Part shown: positions 60,236-64,000 of the stretch, piece by piece
Numbering within the stretch: the first letter of the stretch is position 1
Layout: every line of letters starts with the position of its first letter
From: Firmicutes bacterium ASF500
GTDB lineage: Bacteria > Bacillota > Clostridia > Oscillospirales > Oscillospiraceae
Assembly (NCBI GenBank): GCA_000492175.2
Contig: CP097573.1
Span: 1,612,001 to 1,676,000, forward strand
Reading direction: 5' to 3'
DNA length: 64,000 nucleotides
Made by a program: the position numbers and the translations under genes
Notes under the pieces: model-generated
What the model saw: the letters and a program-made list of their open reading frames with translations, nothing else
What the model was told of the DNA's origin: nothing
Database searches by the model: none

Positions 60236-60883
60236 ATGAAAGAATTGACAAGCTATAACCGGGTCGCCGGGTATCTCAACAAGATTTTTGACCTGCTGAA
60301 CGCCGAATTTTTTGAAAGCGCACTTTCAAGGCCCACCATCACCATCCAGTCCACCCCCCGCGCATACGGTCACTTTTCCTTGCGTGAGGACACATGGGTT
60401 TCCAAGCTGGGCGGGACGCATGAAATCAACATCGGCGCGGGAACGCTGGCGCGGCCCATCGAGGAAGTAGCCGCCACGCTCTTACATGAAATGGTGCATT
60501 ATTTCAATTACGAAAACGGGGTGCAGGATTGCAGTAGGGGGAACACCTACCACAACAAGAAATTCAAGGCGGCGGCAGAGGCCCACGGGCTGAACGTGGA
60601 GCACAGCGACAAATACGGCTGGTCGCATACTTCCCCCAGTGACGCGCTCCTTGACTTCATCCTTGAAAACGGCTTGACGGACATTCTGATTAACAGAAAC
60701 GAATACAGCGGTTTTCAAATCACGGGAACGGGCAGACACAGTGGAACGAATACCACCCCGCCGCCGCGTCCGTCCAGCACGCGAAAGTATATTTGCCCCT
60801 GCTGTGGAAATTCCGTCCGGGCAACGAAAACGGTCAATATCGCCTGTCTGGACTGTGACACGCAGATGGAACTTGTAAAGTGA
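60236..60883 (+). CDS. SprT-like zinc metalloprotease
   Basis: 215 residues from the ATG at 60236 (AGGAGAG upstream); the longer frame to 60017 lies in another gene. NLLNAEFFESALSRPTITIQ and the catalytic LLHEMVHYFN (HExxH) followed by NTYHNKKFKAAAEAHGL (third ligand His) are the SprT-like pattern. The C-terminus holds a zinc ribbon: YICPCCGNSVRATKTVNIACLDC. Probably processes DNA-protein complexes, as in SPRTN-related proteins, or acts in element replication. Last gene before the integrase. Confidence 0.85.
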   Translation: MKELTSYNRVAGYLNKIFDLLNAEFFESALSRPTITIQSTPRAYGHFSLREDTWVSKLGGTHEINIGAGTLARPIEEVAATLLHEMVHYFNYENGVQDCSRGNTYHNKKFKAAAEAHGLNVEHSDKYGWSHTSPSDALLDFILENGLTDILINRNEYSGFQITGTGRHSGTNTTPPPRPSSTRKYICPCCGNSVRATKTVNIACLDCDTQMELVK

Positions 60884-60890
60884 ACTTCAA

Positions 60891-60919
60891 AAATGGGCGG
60901 GGATAATCCCCGCCCATTT
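60891..60919. terminator. Bidirectional terminator
   Basis: AAATGGGCGGGG pairs with CCCCGCCCATTT (12 bp, loop ATAAT), between the convergent SprT-like and integrase genes. Confidence 0.88.
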
Positions 60920-60926
60920 GTATATA

Positions 60927-61862
60927 TTACCGCCCCATTTTGATTTTACTGCCCTCCGCACCTTTTATCTGTGTCAGTGGGGAAAAGCTATCATAGTTTT
61001 TGGTAATGTCTGCGTCAAATATCGCGCAGTAGTGTTTTGTCATGTCAAGGGTGGAGTGGCCCAAAAGCCGCTGGAGCGTGAACGCATTTCCGCCGCAGTC
61101 CACCAGATACTTTTTTGCGAATGTGTGACGGAACAGGTGAATACTTGTCTTTTCCACGCCCCGCCGCCTGTTATAGCTGGCAATACTGCACCGCAGGCCG
61201 TTCTCCGTCAACTGTGAGCCGTTTTCATTGGGAAACAGGTAATCATCCCCATCACCGCCGCGCACCCGCATATACTCCCGCAGAACGCCGCAGAGGGCTT
61301 CACAGAGGGGGATGACCTGCGCCCGCTTGTTTTTGGTATGCCGCAGATAAATCACTTTGTTGTCCATATCCACATCTTTGATTTGAATATTGCGGATGGT
61401 GGCGGCGCGGCAACCGTTATTGAGTAAGAGATTGATAATTGCCCAATTCCGATATTCGGGAAAGTCGCATTTCTTCGTGTCGGGCTTCTTTAACAGCTTT
61501 TTCAGTTCTTCGTCCGAGTAGGTTTCTTTTATCGTTTCCTCCGCCTTGTAGAGTGGGATATTGAGCCGGGTAATTCCCGCTTCGTTGCACCACGACAAAA
61601 AGGATTTGAGCGTCCGCGTATAGCTTTTGATGGAGTTAGCCACGAGGCCCGCGTCTCTCATGCTGGCAATCATGGCCTCCAAATCTGCCTTGTTCAGCCC
61701 GTCAATAGGGATAGTGGGGGATAGGTGCTTACTGATAGCGGAAAAGTGCTGTCCGTAGGTGGCAAGGGTCTTTTCACTGACCCCCGCCGCTTTCTTTCCA
61801 GCGAGGAAGTCAGCGAATGTGTCCGCAACCGTGACGCTGTGCTTCATCTTGATTTTAGCCAT
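60927..61862 (-). CDS. Tyrosine integrase
   Basis: 311 residues. N-terminal core-binding domain (about 1-105; TFADFLAGKKAAGVSEKTLATYGQHFS), then the catalytic domain with Arg152 (NNGCRAATIRN), Lys in RHTKNKRAQ, the box HLFRHTFA, LGHSTLDMTKHYC (His and Tyr). All catalytic residues present. Begins 127 bases from the 3' end of tRNA-Pro(GGG), its most likely attachment site. It is a different family from the recombinase at 9455. Confidence 0.92.
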   Translation of the reverse strand: MAKIKMKHSVTVADTFADFLAGKKAAGVSEKTLATYGQHFSAISKHLSPTIPIDGLNKADLEAMIASMRDAGLVANSIKSYTRTLKSFLSWCNEAGITRLNIPLYKAEETIKETYSDEELKKLLKKPDTKKCDFPEYRNWAIINLLLNNGCRAATIRNIQIKDVDMDNKVIYLRHTKNKRAQVIPLCEALCGVLREYMRVRGGDGDDYLFPNENGSQLTENGLRCSIASYNRRRGVEKTSIHLFRHTFAKKYLVDCGGNAFTLQRLLGHSTLDMTKHYCAIFDADITKNYDSFSPLTQIKGAEGSKIKMGR

Positions 61863-61947
61863 TTTTCAACACTCCTGATTTGTCAAATTTTTCTGAAAAA
61901 TCAAGCGTGCTGTGCGGCCAATCAAGAGTGTGGAAAAAGCAAACAGA

Positions 61948-61986
61948 AAACCCGCAAACCATTGTCTTGCAACGGTTTGCGGGTTT
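61948..61986 (-). terminator. Terminator of tRNA-Pro(GGG)
   Basis: AAACCCGCAAACC pairs with GGTTTGCGGGTTT (13 bp, 13-base loop), two bases beyond the tRNA 3' end; the minus strand continues with TTTTCTG..CTTTTT. Confidence 0.8.
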
Positions 61987-61988
61987 CG

Positions 61989-62065
61989 TGGTCCGAGTGA
62001 CTGGATTCGAACCAGCGGCCTCTTGAACCCCATTCAAGCGCGATACCAAACTTCGCCACACCCGG
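61989..62065 (-). tRNA. tRNA-Pro(GGG)
   Basis: 77 bases with encoded CCA. Acceptor CCGGGTG/CACTCGG, anticodon stem CTTGA/TCAAG with loop ATGGGGT (anticodon GGG), T-arm CTGG-TTCGAAT-CCAG. The 3' end faces the integrase gene, so it is the presumed attachment site of the element to its left. Confidence 0.93.
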
Positions 62066-62184
62066 ATATCTTTCTGTCAGATCATATCAGACAGCTTAGA
62101 TAGGATACCACGCCTTTGAAAAAAAAGCAAGTCTTTTTTCAAAAAAATCTCCCAAAATTTTTCACTGAACTTTGGCGCTGTTGT

Positions 62185-62850
62185 TCACTCCGCCTGTTCC
62201 GGCTTCAAGGGGATGGTAAAAACCGGACAGCCCTCGGCGGCGGGGGCGGCGGCGCACTGGGGGAAGGCGAGCTCCACCCCGTCCTCGCTGAGGCACCAGC
62301 TGGACAGAGGGCGGGTGTCCCGCGCTTTTTTCTCCCAATCGCCGTCCAGAAAGCAATCCCCCGACTGGCGGCGGGCCTCCCCCTGTTGGCCGATGGACCG
62401 CCACAGCCGTTTTTTCCAGCCCTTCTCCCCTCGAAACAGGGCCCGCAGGGGCTTAGGGCTCCCCTCCCGAAGGGTCCACACGTCCCCCCAGCGCACCCGG
62501 GCGGGGCGTCCATCTCCCCGGACCTCCCAGCCGGTAAACCGCAGGCTGAGTATCCCGTCCTGGAGCAGGGCAGTCTCCCCTGACAGCTCCCCTGACCAGG
62601 GGGTGAAGGGCCGAGCCTCCTCCCGGCGGGCGGCCAGCTCCAGGCAGGCCCGCCAATAGACCTCCCGCTCCCACCTGTCCCGCCACCGCCGGGCCAGATG
62701 GGCGTAATACCCGCTGATCCACCGGCCCCCCAGACCGGCCCCCTTCACCTGGGGCCAGGCCAGCGTATAGCGCAGCACCGGCTCCCCCTCCAGGGACAGG
62801 GCGCGCTCCTCCCTGTTCCAGGTTACCTGGACCTCCTTTGTCCGCTCCAT
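62185..62850 (-). CDS. DUF3298/RsiV-like conserved protein
   Basis: 221 residues. No signal peptide. Contains the patterns WISGYYAHLARRWRDRWEREV, RVRWGDVWTLREGSPKPLRALF, GDCFLDGDWEKK and ELAFPQCAAAPAAEGCPVF, which resemble the C-terminal DUF3298 domain of RsiV/PdaC-like proteins but without the DUF4163 half. Backbone GC content. Role unknown; transcribed alone, convergent with nothing. Confidence 0.6.
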   Translation of the reverse strand: MERTKEVQVTWNREERALSLEGEPVLRYTLAWPQVKGAGLGGRWISGYYAHLARRWRDRWEREVYWRACLELAARREEARPFTPWSGELSGETALLQDGILSLRFTGWEVRGDGRPARVRWGDVWTLREGSPKPLRALFRGEKGWKKRLWRSIGQQGEARRQSGDCFLDGDWEKKARDTRPLSSWCLSEDGVELAFPQCAAAPAAEGCPVFTIPLKPEQAE

Positions 62851-62987
62851 GGCCTCCCTCCTCTCCCCGTTTCCCCATCCTATGCGGAGCCTCCATTTTT
62901 GTGCAGTTCTTTATTTTTTTAAGTTTACTTTTCTAAGTCAGCGTGTTAAAATGACCTATAAAGATAAAAGGAGGCGGACGCGCCGTT

Positions 62988-63284
62988 ATGTCAAAGTTCC
63001 TGGACAAGAAGAGCAGTGACGCTCTCTACCGAGCCATCGTGAGTATCCAAAATGAGGAAGAATGCCGCAGCTTTTTAGAGGACCTTTGTACGGTCTCCGA
63101 GCTGAAGGCCATGGCTCAGCGCATTGATGTGGCCATGCTGCTGGACGAGGGGCTGATCTACAGCGAGATTTTGGAAAAGACTGGGGCCTCCAGCGCCACC
63201 ATCAGCCGGGTCAACCGCTGTCTTCACTACGGGGCGGGGGGCTATAAGGTCATCGTTCCCCGTCTGCGGGAGCAGGGGGAATGA
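62988..63284 (+). CDS. YerC/YecD-family TrpR-like regulator
   Basis: 98 residues, AAAGGAGG upstream. The TrpR-type helical fold is seen in SSDALYRAIVSIQNEEECRSFLEDLCTVSELKAMAQRIDVAMLL (by its segments), and the recognition helix in ASSATISRVNRCLHYGAGGY. Conserved single-copy regulator of Firmicutes with unknown target. Its stop overlaps the next start (ATGA). Confidence 0.93.
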   Translation: MSKFLDKKSSDALYRAIVSIQNEEECRSFLEDLCTVSELKAMAQRIDVAMLLDEGLIYSEILEKTGASSATISRVNRCLHYGAGGYKVIVPRLREQGE

Positions 63285-64000
63285 GCAGCTACAGCTTTCT
63301 GGCCGGCTGCTACGACGGCCTGACCTACGACGTGGACTACGCCGCCTGGGCGGACTACATCGAAGCCCACTTCTCCAAGGCGCCCCTGCCCGGGCGGACG
63401 GTGCTGGACCTGGCCTGCGGCACCGGCTCCCTCACCCGGGAGCTGGCCCTGCGGGGGTATGAGATGATCGGCGTCGACCAGTCCCCGGAGATGCTGGCTC
63501 AGGCGGCGGAGAAAAACCGGGGGATCGCCCCTGTGGAGCCCATCTTCCTCTGCCAGCCCATGGAGCGGCTGGACCTCTATGGCACCATTGACGCCTGCGT
63601 CTGCTGTTTGGACAGCGTGAACTATGTCACCGACCCCAAAAAGCTGGCGCGGGCCTTTCAGCGGGTCCATCTGTTCCTCATGCCGGGAGGGCTGTTCCTC
63701 TTCGACATCAACACCCCGGAGAAGCTGGAGGGGCTGGACGGCCAGGTCTTTCTGGACGAGACGGAGGACGCCTACTGCGTGTGGCGGGCGGAGTTCTCCA
63801 AGCGTAGCCGGATGTGCTCCTACTTTATGGATATCTTCCGGCTGGACCGGGAGACCGGCCAGTGGGACCGGGGGGAGGAGCTCCACCGGGAGCGGGCCTA
63901 CACCATCGCCCAGCTCACCGCTATGCTGGAGGAGGCCGGCTTTCAGGACATCAGAACCTATGGCGAGCTGACCATGCGTCCCCCTAAGCCTGGGGAACAG
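63281..64000 (+). CDS. Class I SAM-dependent methyltransferase (runs off the window)
   Basis: 240 residues visible. Motif I VLDLACGTGSLTRELA, GVDQSPEMLAQA, CCLDSVNYVTDPKKL and MPGGLFLFDINTPEKL identify a Methyltransf_25-type enzyme. Starts inside the yerC stop codon, so translationally coupled. The C-terminus is outside the window. Substrate unknown. Confidence 0.85.
   Translation, partial: MSSYSFLAGCYDGLTYDVDYAAWADYIEAHFSKAPLPGRTVLDLACGTGSLTRELALRGYEMIGVDQSPEMLAQAAEKNRGIAPVEPIFLCQPMERLDLYGTIDACVCCLDSVNYVTDPKKLARAFQRVHLFLMPGGLFLFDINTPEKLEGLDGQVFLDETEDAYCVWRAEFSKRSRMCSYFMDIFRLDRETGQWDRGEELHRERAYTIAQLTAMLEEAGFQDIRTYGELTMRPPKPGEQ

Overview
The window looks like part of a chromosome from a gut-type Clostridia species, most plausibly near Oscillospiraceae (inference from gene content; no database was searched). 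Supporting signs are a very GC-rich backbone with strong AGGAGG ribosome binding sites, a DNA polymerase I without proofreading motifs, an ECF vitamin transporter, two cobalamin riboswitches, a YerC-type TrpR-like regulator, and scattered GTAGGG(C)G..CGCCCTAC palindromic repeats. Two backbone blocks can be recognised. One is 12.5-23.2 kb: tsaD, rimI, a CPBP protease, polA, a riboswitch-controlled DUF4430 lipoprotein-like gene plus ECF S component, an MFS transporter, trmB and tRNA-Pro(UGG). The other is 62.0-64.0 kb: tRNA-Pro(GGG), a conserved hypothetical, yerC and a methyltransferase. Everything else is accessory DNA.

Left accessory region (1-12.3 kb): a long secreted GLUG-repeat/DUF4430 surface protein (minus strand, cut by the window edge) sits behind a perfect promoter, a cobalamin riboswitch and a terminator. 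Next come the 3' half of an initiator tRNA (an integration scar), an IS3-family element, a SIR2-HerA antiphage pair in AT-rich DNA, a divergent tyrosine recombinase, an IS1182-family element, and an unexplained tract of about ten back-to-back DNA hairpins.

Middle accessory region (23.2-51.5 kb): fragments of conjugative elements (two ArdA-like antirestriction genes plus a truncated third, a C39-type cell-wall peptidase, a small sigma factor, a DUF3268 zinc-finger protein, toxin-antitoxin genes) are interleaved with cargo. The main cargo is a metal island of two feoA genes, feoB, a FeoB-associated Cys-rich peptide, two DtxR-family regulators, a ZIP transporter, an HMA chaperone, two methyltransferases and a broken P-type ATPase. 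Three matching GTTAG-N6-CTAAC palindromes in the feo promoter regions suggest one DtxR-type regulon. An intact IS21 element (33991-36202) separates two unrelated truncated genes. Further right are redox, RhuM, membrane/DegV/VTT, TetR, radical SAM and solitary VirD4-like genes.

Right accessory region (51.5-61.99 kb): a small integrative replicon next to tRNA-Pro(GGG). It has a tyrosine integrase, a SprT-like metalloprotease, an XRE repressor with two matching operators at divergent promoters, a primase-like replication protein with an iteron-like region, and a DnaB-like helicase. A second IS21 copy in this element is split into two halves in opposite orientation. The breakpoints fit a conservative inversion of 53409-59225 across a 2-bp AA/TT match, which also cut a small gene whose last five codons lie on the far side. 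One gene of this element contains two in-frame UAG codons. These points and the hairpin tract are the most worthwhile follow-ups.
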